Of a stretch of DNA of 64,000 nucleotides, positions 36,435 to 46,151 are shown piece after piece. This DNA comes from Rickettsiales bacterium (GTDB lineage: Bacteria; Pseudomonadota; Alphaproteobacteria; Rickettsiales; JAJNBL01). Positions within the stretch are counted from its first letter, which is position 1; each line of letters opens with the position of its first letter. The notes under the pieces are model-generated. The model searched no databases, had not been told where the DNA came from, and worked only from the letters and a program-made list of their open reading frames with translations. The translations under genes and the position numbers were made by a program. The stretch is taken from the NCBI GenBank assembly GCA_021156175.1, contig JAJNBL010000002.1, positions 62,001 through 126,000 on the forward strand, read 5' to 3'.

Positions 36435-37856
36435 ATGGCACTGATAAAACGCTTAGTCCCAGAATCACTATTGGGGCGTTTTTTGTTAATCATTCTGATA
36501 CCCGGCATCATGCTGCCGGCTGTGACCACTTATGTGTTTTTTGAACGCCACTGGAAAAGTGTTACGCGCCATATGACCAGCTCGCTCGCAGGCGAAGTCG
36601 CTCTCCTGGTGGATGCCGTTATCGTCGAACAACATAAGCTTCATCCTTCTAAAACCCTTGGGAAACACGCCACACCAGATATTGATGCCGAAATTGCCGG
36701 GCCTCCCGTGCCCTCGCGGTATTTCCAAGAAGCAAAGGATTTCCTCTCGCTCGATGTAATGTGGGAAAAACCCGGCCCCTATATCCCCTTTGTCCCCACA
36801 GAAGAGCCGAGTAACCATACGGAATTTGAGGAGCTTTTTCTCCAGCTCAAAGAGCGCATTACCTACCCGATTACTTTGGGATATGCGACGCCAGAAGCCG
36901 ATGATATTATGATCCGGGTACAGCTTCCCGATAACCGGGTGATGGCCATTACTACCTCCCGAAAACGAATTGAAAACCCAACGACTGCAGTATTTGTGGT
37001 GGTTATCGCAGGGACTTCAACGTTGCTCTTGTTGATCGCAATCCTCTTTACCCGGAACCAGATCCGTTCGATCGTTACCCTTGCCGATGCCGCCGAGCAA
37101 TTCGGGCGCGGCAATGACCTTTTATATTTCAAGCCCAGCGGTGCAAAGGAAGTCCGCCAGGCCGGTCTTGCGTTCCTCGACATGAAAGAACGCATCTTAC
37201 GCCAGGTCGAACAACGCACGGCGATGCTTGCCGGTATTTCGCATGATTTACGCACCCCGCTCACCCGCATGCGGCTCCAGCTTACCTTGATGAAAGACGC
37301 AAAAAACCCTACCTCCGCACCTTCCGAAGAGATCCTGTATCTTGAAGAAGATATCGATGTGATGGAACAGATGATCCAGGAATACCTTGATTTCGCACGA
37401 GGTGATGGGCAGGAACAGGCCGTACCTTCTGTGTTACGGGACTGCTTAAAACAGATTATCGCGGGCTATCGGAACCACCGCAACAACGTAACGCTGCACA
37501 TGGAACAGGACGTCACTTTACCGCTTAAACCACGCGCCTTTGGCCGGGTGATGACCAACTTGATCGATAATGGCTTACGCTTTGGCAAGCATGTGGATAT
37601 ACAGGTGAGCACCCGCGAGCAGGACAAACACGTGACCCTTTTCATCGACGATGACGGCCCCGGCATTCCAGCGCTTGAGCAGGAAAATGTTTTCCGACCG
37701 TTTTATCGCTTAGAGCGTTCCCGTAACAGCGATACCGGCGGGGCAGGCTTAGGCATGAGCATTGCGCGCGATATCGTCAATAGCCATGGCGGGCACCTTT
37801 CGCTTGATCAAAGTGCAAAGGGAGGGCTTCGTGTGAAGGTGACGTTGCCGTTGTAA
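36435..37856 (+). CDS. EnvZ-like sensor histidine kinase
   Basis: I favour the ATG at 36435 because the alphaproteobacterial EnvZ-like family starts just before KRLVPESLLGR; an ATG at 36399 is in frame. Two membrane helices (about 15-37 and 185-207) flank a periplasmic sensor. HAMP, HisKA (GISHDLRTPLTRMRL) and HATPase (NLIDNGLRFG, DDDGPGIP, GGAGLGMSIA) follow. These kinases usually pair with an adjacent OmpR regulator, which is absent here, so its partner lies elsewhere. Confidence 0.9.
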   Translation: MALIKRLVPESLLGRFLLIILIPGIMLPAVTTYVFFERHWKSVTRHMTSSLAGEVALLVDAVIVEQHKLHPSKTLGKHATPDIDAEIAGPPVPSRYFQEAKDFLSLDVMWEKPGPYIPFVPTEEPSNHTEFEELFLQLKERITYPITLGYATPEADDIMIRVQLPDNRVMAITTSRKRIENPTTAVFVVVIAGTSTLLLLIAILFTRNQIRSIVTLADAAEQFGRGNDLLYFKPSGAKEVRQAGLAFLDMKERILRQVEQRTAMLAGISHDLRTPLTRMRLQLTLMKDAKNPTSAPSEEILYLEEDIDVMEQMIQEYLDFARGDGQEQAVPSVLRDCLKQIIAGYRNHRNNVTLHMEQDVTLPLKPRAFGRVMTNLIDNGLRFGKHVDIQVSTREQDKHVTLFIDDDGPGIPALEQENVFRPFYRLERSRNSDTGGAGLGMSIARDIVNSHGGHLSLDQSAKGGLRVKVTLPL

Positions 37857-37920
37857 GCAAGCGGAAAATGGTGTATAGAGAAGCTTAAGGTAAGTGTCAT
37901 TCTGTTAGGTTTTGTCGGAA

Positions 37921-38038
37921 TTCAAAGAAATCATGGAAGGATTTCTAGGAATTTTTGCACGCAGAACCGCAGCGTACCTAAAAGTACATGAGGATTCGAG
38001 TACAAAAATGACGCAGAAATCAACCATGAGAATTTGAA
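37921..38038. repeat. Intergenic palindromic element, copy B2
   Basis: A 118-bp imperfect inverted repeat: TTCAAA/TTTGAA at the ends, then TCATGG/CCATGA, GATTTCT/AGAAATC and ATTTTTG/CAAAAAT, with tip AGCGTAC-N6-GTACATG. It fills the space between the kinase and dapA and runs into the possible dapA start at 38038, so it may affect dapA translation. Confidence 0.8.
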
Positions 38039-38052
38039 TGCCGATAGAATCA

Positions 38053-38970
38053 ATGAAAACTCTTTTCAAAGGCGTATTTACCGCCCTCATCACTCCTTTT
38101 AGCAATGGAAAAGTGGATGAAACCGCATTCCGTAAACTTGTCGAGTGGCAGATTGCAGAAGGCATCCATGGGCTTGTTCCCTGTGGTACGACCGGTGAAT
38201 CCCCAACGCTCACCCATGACGAACATAATCGTGTGATCGAAATTTGCGTAGAAGCCGCGAAAGGACGCGTGCCTGTCATTGCAGGAACCGGCTCGAACTC
38301 AACGGATGAAGCCATTTTAATGACACGTCATGCCGAAGAAGTCGGCGCAGATGCTGCATTGATCGTCTCCCCTTACTACAATAAACCTACGCAAGAAGGG
38401 ATCTACCAGCATTTCAAAGCCATTCACAATGCGACCAAACTTCCGATTATTGTGTATAATATTCCCGGTCGTTCCGTGGTTGATATCAAAGACGAAACCA
38501 TGGCACGACTTGCTGAGCTTCCACGCATTGTGGGTATTAAAGATGCGACCGGCGATTTGGCCCGAATCAGTAGCCTTCGCGTGTTGCTTAAAGGCACCCC
38601 CTTCTCTTATCTTTCCGGCGAAGATGGCACCGCGGTTTCATATAACGCACAAGGTGGGAATGGCTGTATTTCCGTAACCGCTAACATCGCTCCGCGTCAA
38701 TGTGTGGAACTCCAAGAAGCAACTTTTGCCGGCGATTACGCCAAAGCACTGGTTCTGCATGAGAAACTCGTGCAACTGCATCAAGCAATGTTCTGCGAGA
38801 CCAGCCCATCACCGGTGAAATATGCGGCAAGCGTGCTAGGCTTGTGCGCAGCGGACGTTCGCCTACCACTTGTACAACCTTCTGATGCTGCGAAAGCACG
38901 TGTTAAAGACGCACTTGAACAAGCAGGAATCGTTGCAAAATCTCCTGCCCTTGTTAAAAACAAGGCATAA
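38053..38970 (+). CDS. dapA: 4-hydroxy-tetrahydrodipicolinate synthase
   Basis: DapA condenses pyruvate with aspartate semialdehyde, the first step to lysine and mDAP. Schiff-base Lys163 (VGIKDATGDL), Tyr135 (VYNIPGR), GTTGESPTL and SPYYNKPTQEG are all present. I prefer the ATG at 38053, giving about 305 residues; the ATG at 38038 overlaps the palindromic element. smpB follows after 21 bases, an order also seen in other alphaproteobacteria. Confidence 0.96.
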   Translation: MKTLFKGVFTALITPFSNGKVDETAFRKLVEWQIAEGIHGLVPCGTTGESPTLTHDEHNRVIEICVEAAKGRVPVIAGTGSNSTDEAILMTRHAEEVGADAALIVSPYYNKPTQEGIYQHFKAIHNATKLPIIVYNIPGRSVVDIKDETMARLAELPRIVGIKDATGDLARISSLRVLLKGTPFSYLSGEDGTAVSYNAQGGNGCISVTANIAPRQCVELQEATFAGDYAKALVLHEKLVQLHQAMFCETSPSPVKYAASVLGLCAADVRLPLVQPSDAAKARVKDALEQAGIVAKSPALVKNKA

Positions 38971-38991
38971 CGCTTTACAGCGGCACACGTT

Positions 38992-39489
38992 ATGACCAAG
39001 CCCAAAGGCACCAATTCTAAAAGATCGGATACGACTGCGCACAACATTGTGGCGCAGAATCGTAAAGCGCGGCATGATTTCTTCATCGAAGAAACCTTCG
39101 AGGCGGGCATCATGTTGCTCGGGACGGAAGTTAAGTCGTTGCGCACCGGGAAAGGGAGCATTATTGAAAGCCATGCGAGCTTCGATGATGGGGAGCTTCT
39201 TTTGCATAATTGCCACATCCCGGAATACAGCAAAGCCAGCGCGTTTTTTAATCACAACACCCGCCGCCCTAAAAAACTCCTGATGCATAAAGGAGAGCTG
39301 AAAAAACTTATCGGCAAAATCGAGATGAAGGGCTATACGCTCGTGCCGCTTACGATTTATTTTAATGCAAAAAACATCGCAAAAATTGAACTTGCGCTCG
39401 CCAAGGGTAAAAAACAGCACGATAAGCGCCAAGCGGAAAAAGACAAAGACTGGAAGCGCGAACAGGCGCGCGCGTTGAAAGAAGACTAA
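38992..39489 (+). CDS. smpB: SsrA-binding protein SmpB
   Basis: SmpB delivers tmRNA to stalled ribosomes. The 165-residue protein shows [26 protein letters not shown], the conserved LLLHNCHI block (here [12 protein letters not shown]) and a basic C-terminal tail ([19 protein letters not shown]) that enters the mRNA channel. It lies directly downstream of dapA. No tmRNA gene is recognisable nearby. Confidence 0.96.
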   Translation: MTKPKGTNSKRSDTTAHNIVAQNRKARHDFFIEETFEAGIMLLGTEVKSLRTGKGSIIESHASFDDGELLLHNCHIPEYSKASAFFNHNTRRPKKLLMHKGELKKLIGKIEMKGYTLVPLTIYFNAKNIAKIELALAKGKKQHDKRQAEKDKDWKREQARALKED

Positions 39490-39659
39490 TCTGATGTAAT
39501 TTTACAACCCTCCGGTTACTTCTCAAAAAAATTACCCCCACCCTAAAAACATTTCATTGACGTTCTTCGCTAAAGAAGGTATGCAGTGACAAGGAGGCGC
39601 CCTTTTTTAGTATTGAGCTAAATCATACAACGTCCCTGTAGAGAAATTGGAGAATAAAT

Positions 39660-40154
39660 ATGGTACGCAAAATTTTTGCTTTGGTATTAGTAACTTTTAT
39701 AGCAGCAGCGTGCTCATCCAGCGATAAGGGTGGGTTGCTATCGGGTGATAAAGACGGCAGCCGTGATGGCTCTATGTCTGGCAATGTCAGCGTAACACCT
39801 GGCTCACAAGAAGATCTGGTAGTGAACGTGGGTGACCGCGTATTCTTCGCATTTGACAGCGCAGTTGTTAGCAGCGAAGGCCAAAGCACCTTGTCTCGCC
39901 AAGCAACCTGGCTTGCAAAATACCCTAAATTGTCAATTACCATCGAAGGCCACTGCGATGAGCGTGGCACACGTGAGTACAACATCGCCCTTGGCGAGCG
40001 TCGTGCTGCTGCTGTGAAAAACTTCCTGGTAAGCTCTGGCGTTTCTGCTGACCGCGTTGCGGTTATCAGCTACGGTAAAGAACGTCCAGAAGTACTGGGT
40101 TCTAACGAAGACGCGTGGACACAAAACCGCCGTGGCGTTACCGTGCTTAACTAA
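39660..40154 (+). CDS. pal: Peptidoglycan-associated lipoprotein Pal
   Basis: Pal anchors the outer membrane to peptidoglycan with the Tol complex and aids constriction at division. The lipobox is IAAAC (Cys18). A Gly/Ser/Asp-rich linker leads to the OmpA-C domain with FFAFDSAVV, GHCDERGTREYNIALGERRA (peptidoglycan-binding) and SYGKERP. 164 residues is standard. The tol genes are not adjacent. A strong terminator follows. Confidence 0.96.
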   Translation: MVRKIFALVLVTFIAAACSSSDKGGLLSGDKDGSRDGSMSGNVSVTPGSQEDLVVNVGDRVFFAFDSAVVSSEGQSTLSRQATWLAKYPKLSITIEGHCDERGTREYNIALGERRAAAVKNFLVSSGVSADRVAVISYGKERPEVLGSNEDAWTQNRRGVTVLN

Positions 40155-40179
40155 GCCGGGATCACGATATACTTAAACA

Positions 40180-40206
40180 AAAGGGCGGGTTTTCCCGCCC
40201 TTTTTG
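40180..40206 (+). terminator. Rho-independent terminator after pal
   Basis: GGGCGGG (40183-40189) and CCCGCCC (40194-40200) form a strong stem with a TTTT loop, flanked by A and T runs, followed by TTTTTGTTTTT. It ends the pal transcript about 25 bases after the stop and isolates it from tRNA-Thr. Confidence 0.9.
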
Positions 40207-40282
40207 TTTTTAGTTGATTCTTCGAGGCGAAACCGCTATAACCCCGCCTATCTAAGGGTACCTTACTTATTCCTATCTGTTT

Positions 40283-40358
40283 GCCGTCTTAGCTCAGCTG
40301 GTAGAGCACCGCATTCGTAATGCGGGGGTCGGGTGTTCGAGTCACCTAGACGGCACCA
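40283..40358 (+). tRNA. tRNA-Thr (CGT)
   Basis: A 76-base cloverleaf with encoded CCA. Acceptor GCCGTCT/AGACGGC, D-arm GCTC/GAGC, anticodon stem CCGCA/TGCGG, loop TTCGTAA giving anticodon CGT, T-arm GGGTG/CACCT with one weak pair. It lies downstream of the pal terminator. Confidence 0.96.
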
Positions 40359-40371
40359 CCCCCCCTTCTTT

Positions 40372-40887
40372 CTAATCCCCCAACGACTCCGCATGCGCAT
40401 CATGCTCTCTTAAGAGGGGTAAGGTATTCGTTGCAAATGTACGAAGCACCTGGGTTTTTCCCTTTTCTCCATAACGCTCATAAAGCTTAATCGCTTTTTC
40501 ATGCTCGTCCTCCTGGAGGCTGATATATTCCTTATCGAAATTTTTATCCGCCACTTCGCGCAACTTATCGATTTTCTTCCGATACGGCTTATCGAGCGCC
40601 GTTAGCATCAGGTCAGAACGAAGTTTGGCGCCATCAAGCGCAGATTTCATCGATTTCTTGAGTTCCGTATGATCCTTGATCATCCGATCCGCAAATTCCC
40701 GGACGTCTTCATCTTCCGAACGTTGCAACGCCACTTGGCTTGATTCAATTTCAAACAAGTTGCTAAGCGAAGCCTTATTCACAAACTCTTCATCCGAGAT
40801 ATCCATCCTGAGCGCTCCATAGGCAACGGAGCTGAGAAGCAACGTAACAACAATTGACGTAAGTAGTGTGACCGGTTTGATACTCAT
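40372..40887 (-). CDS. DUF4142 exported protein
   Basis: The ATG at 40887 has AGGAGA upstream and gives a signal peptide of about 22 residues (cut near VAYGA). The mature 150 residues are mostly helical and fit DUF4142: FVNKASLSNLFEIESSQVAL, then FADRMIKDHTELKKSMKSAL, and a distal DEHEKAIKLYERYG. DUF4142 proteins are ferritin-like-fold periplasmic proteins often seen with stress genes; function is unknown. It is next to the hemerythrin gene. Confidence 0.85.
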   Translation of the reverse strand: MSIKPVTLLTSIVVTLLLSSVAYGALRMDISDEEFVNKASLSNLFEIESSQVALQRSEDEDVREFADRMIKDHTELKKSMKSALDGAKLRSDLMLTALDKPYRKKIDKLREVADKNFDKEYISLQEDEHEKAIKLYERYGEKGKTQVLRTFATNTLPLLREHDAHAESLGD

Positions 40888-40958
40888 AACTATTCTCCTC
40901 TTATAAATGTGCCTAGAGTGAATTCTTTCTTCTAACTTCAAGCGGAAGGAAACAGCAT

Positions 40959-41402
40959 TCACGAAGGTGCATTTTCCATTTCTTCTTTCAATTTTTCCAT
41001 TTTAGTAACAAGGCGTTTTGCCTCCTGATCGCTAAGTATGTGCTTAGCTTTCTCAAAAATTCTTTCCTCTTCCTCTTTAACGTGATGCTCCACTGCATGT
41101 TTGAATTCTCCAAATAACTCCATCCATTTTTCATTATCTGCTGGCATTTTGGAAAGCTTGCTCAAATACTGTTTAATTTCATCATGCTCTTCTTCTGCCT
41201 CTTCAATAGGCTCTTCTGTTTCACGTTTGTGCTCTAAAGCGGCATAAAATGTTTTTTGCTCGGTTTCAGCATGTAACAGCAATGCATGTTGAATCTCTTC
41301 CAGAATTTTTTCCCTACGCTCAGGATTATCGGTATTTAAAACCTCTTTCATGAGGTTGCTTACATTCCGATGATCTTTTATCAAATATCCATAAATATCC
41401 AT
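40959..41402 (-). CDS. Hemerythrin HHE-domain protein
   Basis: 147 residues from the ATG at 41402, preceded by GAGG. The iron-binding pattern is visible: His11, His44 with Glu48 (LLLHAETEQK), His73 (EEHDEI), His102, His106 and Glu110 (KHAVEHHVKEEE). Bacterial HHE proteins bind a di-iron site and are linked to oxygen, NO or oxidative-stress sensing and protection. The frame continues upstream without a ribosome site. It lies between the DUF4142 and the KGG-like repeat genes. Confidence 0.9.
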   Translation of the reverse strand: MDIYGYLIKDHRNVSNLMKEVLNTDNPERREKILEEIQHALLLHAETEQKTFYAALEHKRETEEPIEEAEEEHDEIKQYLSKLSKMPADNEKWMELFGEFKHAVEHHVKEEEERIFEKAKHILSDQEAKRLVTKMEKLKEEMENAPS

Positions 41403-41486
41403 GACACATACCTCTACATATCGCTTGCAGAAAAATAGGAGAGAGAAGATTCTCTCTCCCTTTCGACTTAACAATTACCGGCCTCC

Positions 41487-42455
41487 TTACCGATGATCCC
41501 TATCGCGGCCTCTCTCCCGACCACGATCGCCTTCTTCTTCATAGTCCCGCCGACGCCGTTGATTGGCATGTCCGCGTTCCCATCCTTTGCGTGCCGCTTC
41601 TGAATGGCCTTCAGAATCCCCAAACCATCCGCTGGGGCGATGTTCAGGATTATCCCATCCGCGTCGTGCCGCTTCCGAATGGCCTTCAGAATCCCCAAAC
41701 CAACCACTTGGGCCATGTTCGGGATTATCCCATCCGCGCCGTGCCGCTTCCGAATGGCCTTCAGAATCCCCAAACCATCCGCTTTGACCATGTTCAGGAT
41801 TATCCCATCCGCTGCGCGCTGCACGCGAATGGCGCTCTGGTTCACCATGCCATCCACGTCCGCCTTCTCCAGAAGTGCCCTCTTCCTCTTCTTGATACCG
41901 GCTGCTTCGGCGCGATGAGGTACCCATACCACGGCCGGAAGAAGATGAACGATAGCCTCGTTCGCGGCCTTCTTCCTCTTCATAGCCACCTCGGCCACTA
42001 CTGCGGCCTCCCTGACTACCTCGAGAACCCCGATCTCGCTCTTCCTCTTCATAACCCCGGCCGCTTGAACGCGATGATTCGCTTCGACCACCTGCCCGCG
42101 AACCCCTTCCGTCCTCTTCTTCATAGCCTTGACTACCTCGACCTCCTCGGCTGCCACCGCGTGAGCCCATATCCTCACTCTCCTCTTCCTGGCGACCACC
42201 ACTCATCCTGCTCCCTGAAGATGAGCCTCTCGAGGAAGAGCTTCTAGAACGCGAACTTCTGCCATCGTCTTCTTCGTAACTCTGACCTCCTCGAGCGCTA
42301 CTCCCCCTGCTGCTTCTCGAGGAAGAGCTTCGAGAAGAGCCGCGTGAACCACTTTCCTCCTCTTCACTCATGAATTTTCCTTCTTCATCGCGCGGAGGCA
42401 TATTCCGGCTATGACCGTTTCCCATAGATTCGTCTTCTCTCATTTTTCTTGCCAT
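41487..42455 (-). CDS. Ser/Arg/Glu low-complexity protein with C-terminal KGG-like repeats
   Basis: 322 residues with an excellent ribosome site (AGGAGG). Residues 30-195 alternate Ser/Arg/Gly runs with acidic blocks of the type GYEEE(E/D)GR, about five times. Residues about 203-300 hold four 25-residue repeats of the form GWFGDSEGHSEAARRGWDNP, resembling KGG motifs of stress-induced proteins. The end is Arg/Glu/Asp-rich (RDYEEEGDRGRERGRD). Family members are desiccation- or stress-linked and of unclear mechanism. The long disordered SR-like domain is not usual for them. Neighbours suggest a stress role. Confidence 0.75.
   Translation of the reverse strand: MARKMREDESMGNGHSRNMPPRDEEGKFMSEEEESGSRGSSRSSSSRSSRGSSARGGQSYEEDDGRSSRSRSSSSRGSSSGSRMSGGRQEEESEDMGSRGGSRGGRGSQGYEEEDGRGSRAGGRSESSRSSGRGYEEEERDRGSRGSQGGRSSGRGGYEEEEGRERGYRSSSSGRGMGTSSRRSSRYQEEEEGTSGEGGRGWHGEPERHSRAARSGWDNPEHGQSGWFGDSEGHSEAARRGWDNPEHGPSGWFGDSEGHSEAARRGWDNPEHRPSGWFGDSEGHSEAARKGWERGHANQRRRRDYEEEGDRGRERGRDRDHR
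41597..41820. repeat. 75-bp tandem repeats inside the KGG-like gene
   Basis: About three near-identical 75-bp units (a fourth is more diverged) coding for the GWFGDSEGHSEAARRGW repeat on the minus strand. Units differ by a few bases, so expansion seems recent. They are in frame and coding, so not a CRISPR array. Confidence 0.8.
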
Positions 42456-42602
42456 GATGGCCTCCTTACATTTTCAATGTTGGATTAAGCCCGAATGGGC
42501 TTGTGAATAGTTCCTAAAATATTGTAGAAGAACCCATTGTCTCGGCTGGTTGATAAATTATCTATGTGGAAATAAAGGTGAGGATTTAAAATCGAGAAGA
42601 CG

Positions 42603-42962
42603 TCACACTATCTCGGGAATATCGTATCCATAATGTGTGTAGATCTTATCCCTGAATTGCGGATCCGCCATATCCGGCCAATCCTCCTTATCAAACCCTG
42701 GTGCTTTTTCGAGACATTCCTTCTTCACATTCAGGACAAAATGTTTTTCTTGTATATTCAATTCTAAAGCCTGCCACGGTATGGCAAATAGTTTGTCGCC
42801 TAAGCCTAAGAACCCTCCAAACGAGAGCACAGCATATTCAATCCGTCCTGTATCCGGATCAATCATCAACGCAGTGATATTTCCTAGATCATCTCCTTCG
42901 AGATTCTTCACCGGATTGCCGGTCATGTCAGAAGCAGATAACACGGTACGATTCGTTGCCAT
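42603..42962 (-). CDS. PRC-barrel domain protein
   Basis: 119 residues forming one PRC-barrel: VLSASDMTGNPVKNLEGDDLG, then IDPDTGRIEYAVLSFGG and FAIPWQAL. These small beta-barrels appear in photosynthetic reaction centres, in RimM and in many stress-related stand-alone proteins. The last 30 residues contain conserved-looking YTHYGYD. It follows the MscS gene by 19 bases on the same strand. Function unknown. Confidence 0.88.
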   Translation of the reverse strand: MATNRTVLSASDMTGNPVKNLEGDDLGNITALMIDPDTGRIEYAVLSFGGFLGLGDKLFAIPWQALELNIQEKHFVLNVKKECLEKAPGFDKEDWPDMADPQFRDKIYTHYGYDIPEIV

Positions 42963-42981
42963 AACAGCTCTTTTTTTTGCG

Positions 42982-44121
42982 TTAGAGAGTAGAATTCTCT
43001 TCCGTATGACATAAAGCTTCTATCGTATTTTCCATAAGAGGCACTTTTTGGAAGTAAAGTATGCGCGCAGGGCACGCAAGCGCGGAGCCTGCATCTATCA
43101 CAATGTTCTTCATTTTGATCAAAAACATTTCTTGCAGTTCTAAAAAGAGATTCCAATCTCCCGTATTCACATACGCCCACACTTCGATCACCTGCGCATT
43201 ATCGCTAAAATCAATCAGCCTCACACGAACAGAACCGCCCACAATATGTTCATGACTTCGTAGCAACGTCTCTATATGGGTACGAATTTCCTGTAATGCT
43301 TCACCTCCCGTCTCATAAACAAGATTAAGTTTCTTCGTGAATAAAATTTGCTGGCGAGCGGAGAAATTTTCGATCACCATCGACGCAAGTTGAGAATTCG
43401 GGATACTAATTTCCGTATTTTGCACCGTGCGAATACGCGTCGAACGCATGCCGATATCAATCACCATTCCCATCAACTCACCAAATTTTCCAAACTCATC
43501 CACCCGAATCGGTTGATCAAGCGACAGCATGATTCCGCCAAATAAATTCTCTACACTCTTCTGGCTCGCCAGCGCAATGGCGATACCACCAATCCCGAGC
43601 GCTGCCAACATCGAGGCAATATCAAATCCCCAATTTTGCAAAACAAACAACAGCGAAATAATCACAATCGTTGTTGTCGCCATTTTACGAAATAACGGAA
43701 TAAGCGCCGCCGCGGAAACATTTTTCTCTTTGATCCAGTAAGTTTGAAGATTAACCGTAAGCCTTGAAATCACCACCATCAAAAACCAGCTGATCGCAAC
43801 GGCATAGAGAAAAATTTTCAAATCATCGAGAGCAACATGTACACTTCCCAGCGGCAGCATCGCTTCGATTCCATTAAACAAGACCGCCGTAATAAAAAGC
43901 GTAAGCGGATGCCGCACTTCAAAAATATAGTGTTTTAGGAAAAACTCGCGGCCACTGATCTTGCACAGGAAAATATAAAACACACCCACGACTAAACGCA
44001 CTAGCGCATATACCGCGATGAAACTCAGCGGTAACACCAACCATATCCAAAGTGCAACGCCTCCAAGCGTCACTTTTAGAAAAGAAAAATGATCCACTAC
44101 CGCCTGCAACGCATCACTCAC
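42982..44121 (-). CDS. MscS-family mechanosensitive channel
   Basis: 379 residues with four or five membrane segments and the MscS pore and beta domain: ALGIGGIAIALASQKSVENLFGG (pore helix to beta entry), then DIGMRSTRIRTVQNTEISIPNS. Such channels release solutes on hypo-osmotic shock. The best start is GTG at 44121; the nearby ATG at 44123 is out of frame and stops at once. It leads the minus-strand group with the PRC-barrel gene. Divergent from the MFS gene. Confidence 0.9.
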   Translation of the reverse strand: MSDALQAVVDHFSFLKVTLGGVALWIWLVLPLSFIAVYALVRLVVGVFYIFLCKISGREFFLKHYIFEVRHPLTLFITAVLFNGIEAMLPLGSVHVALDDLKIFLYAVAISWFLMVVISRLTVNLQTYWIKEKNVSAAALIPLFRKMATTTIVIISLLFVLQNWGFDIASMLAALGIGGIAIALASQKSVENLFGGIMLSLDQPIRVDEFGKFGELMGMVIDIGMRSTRIRTVQNTEISIPNSQLASMVIENFSARQQILFTKKLNLVYETGGEALQEIRTHIETLLRSHEHIVGGSVRVRLIDFSDNAQVIEVWAYVNTGDWNLFLELQEMFLIKMKNIVIDAGSALACPARILYFQKVPLMENTIEALCHTEENSTL

Positions 44122-44258
44122 ATGGATTCTTCTTACATGGTAATCGCAAATTTATCTCTTCACTGATTAAGTAGAGTTTAGACTCAAATTACCATCAGCT
44201 AAGGATACTACCCTCATTAAAATCCTGTTAACGACATGTCACGTTAAGGATACTTGCC

Positions 44259-46000
<1,742 letters not shown>

Positions 46001-46151
46001 CTATCACTTCTCAGAAAAAGATAGGTATTGCGGCCAAATCTATAAAAATCCTATAAATACCCCTATGTAATGTTTTGTAATAAAGCGTGACTTGCCAAAG
46101 CCCGTAATGCTTGGTAGTAGTTCCAAATAGTCTTTAACATGCGGGCAATTT

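Noticed and set aside
39490-39659. A tmRNA gene next to smpB
   Set aside because: No tRNA-like acceptor and T-arm ends or tag-coding stretch could be found in this gap.
41597-41820. Regular DNA repeats that could suggest a CRISPR array
   Set aside because: The units are 75 bp, in frame and translate to the GWFGDSEGHSEAARRGW protein repeat; there are no unique spacers and no cas genes.
41468-42247. Long alternative reading frames on both strands through the SR/KGG-like gene
   Set aside because: They follow from the repetitive low-complexity codons of the minus-strand gene. The frame starting at 42455 has a perfect ribosome site and sensible protein repeats.
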